Assembly (NCBI GenBank): GCA_017964745.1
Contig: JAGCRJ010000276.1
Location: 1 to 16,118, forward strand
Direction of reading: 5' to 3'
DNA from: Lachnospiraceae bacterium
GTDB lineage: Bacteria; Bacillota; Clostridia; Lachnospirales; Lachnospiraceae
Length of the DNA stretch: 16,118 bases
Positions 15,598 through 16,118 of this stretch are shown piece after piece. Under the pieces are notes generated by a model. That model did not search any database. It was not told the origin of the DNA and saw only the letters and a program-made list of their open reading frames with translations. Position 1 is the first letter of the stretch; each line of letters opens with the position of its first letter. A program made the translations under genes and the position numbers.

Positions 15598-16118
15598 TTA
15601 TTTATCGTTTGCCGCCTCTTCGTCCTTTGCCTCGTCATCATCCTGCTTTTCCTCGGATTCTGACTTTTTGGCAATCTCCTCAAGAACCTCGGGAGGAAGC
15701 GTTATCTCCACCTCTACGATGCGGTTCTGGTCCATTCCGATGACCTTAAGGACCGTTCCGTCCTCCAGAGTGACCTCATCTCCGTCCTCAGGCATATGAT
15801 CGAGGCGTTCGATTATGATACCGCCCATCGAATCATATTCTTCACTGGAAAGCGATGTTCCGACGGCTTCGTTAAAGTCATCGATGCTGAGTGCACCCTC
15901 AACGAGGTATTTTCCGTCCTCAAGCTTCTGGATGAGTTCCTTCTCATCCTCATCGAATTCGTCGCTGTTCTCACCGACAAGATCCTCAAGAAGGTCCTAG
16001 AGGGTGATCATTCCTTCTACCGTACCGTACTCACTGAGGACGAAAACGATATTGAAGGTCTCCTTACGCATCTGGGCGAGCAGATCCTGGGTCTTTTTGA
16101 ACTCGTGGGTAAAATAGG
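15598..16118 (-). pseudogene. CorC/HlyC-type CBS-domain protein, 3' part, interrupted by an in-frame TAG
   Basis: The frame entering at the right edge reads YFTHEFKKTQDLLAQMRKE and then a DEYG-like SEYG motif, GMITL, a TAG stop (15999-15997), and DLLEDLVGE in the same frame. This is the end of the second CBS domain, whose consensus is T-x-E-D-L/I-L-E, so one G-to-T change has replaced the Glu codon GAG. After the stop comes an intact CorC_HlyC transporter-associated domain with GGIIIERLDHMPEDGDEV and VEVEI, plus an acidic Lys/Glu/Asp-rich tail, ending in TAA at 15600-15598. Relatives are membrane proteins tied to Mg/Co efflux. The N-terminal membrane domain lies outside the window. It may be a true pseudogene, a truncated but working protein, or a base-call error. 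Confidence 0.85.

Noticed and set aside
15598..15828. A separate 76-codon gene starting at ATG 15828
   Set aside because: The ATG is an internal Met in the CorC_HlyC domain. The frame is homologous well upstream of it up to the TAG and beyond, and no ribosome site precedes it.

Overview
The window is a chromosomal housekeeping segment of a low-GC Gram-positive bacterium. It most likely comes from a member of the Clostridia, and within them from the Lachnospiraceae (for example the Butyrivibrio/Roseburia neighbourhood). The reasons are the gene order priA-def-fmt-rsmB-rlmN-prpC-prkC, a six-cysteine SCIFF peptide with its radical SAM maturase next to a fused SecDF, and AGGAGG-type ribosome sites. 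The family assignment is inferred from gene content and not from a search. Every recognised gene lies on the minus strand, so transcription runs from the right edge to the left edge.

Reading in the direction of transcription: (1) 16118-15598 holds the 3' part of a CorC/HlyC-type CBS-domain membrane protein, interrupted by one in-frame TAG at a normally conserved Glu. (2) 15538-13789 is a ranthipeptide cassette: an extended -10 promoter, the 48-residue SCIFF precursor (scfA), a terminator-like hairpin, then the maturase (scfB). (3) 13714-11447 encodes a 755-residue SecDF fusion, possibly with its own promoter, ending in a strong intrinsic terminator. (4) 11404-11173 is a large nested imperfect palindrome filling the space upstream of recJ. 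(5) 11173-9413 is recJ. (6) 9412-9069 is a 344-base non-coding stretch with several hairpins, one of them terminator-like, and a near-consensus promoter for the next operon. (7) 9050-2947 is a tight run of priA, def, fmt, rsmB and rlmN, covering replication restart, N-terminal formylation and deformylation, and rRNA methylation. (8) 2906-1 has a promoter, then prpC and prkC, the Ser/Thr phosphatase and PASTA kinase pair that senses cell-wall state. prkC runs off the left edge.

No wholly new protein system is evident, since the proteins belong to known families. The parts worth a second look are non-coding or small: the nested palindrome abutting recJ, the structured recJ-priA gap with a tiny well-initiated reading frame on the opposite strand, the hairpin between scfA and scfB, a GGGGACGG-containing hairpin between rsmB and rlmN, and the TAG codon in the corC-like gene.
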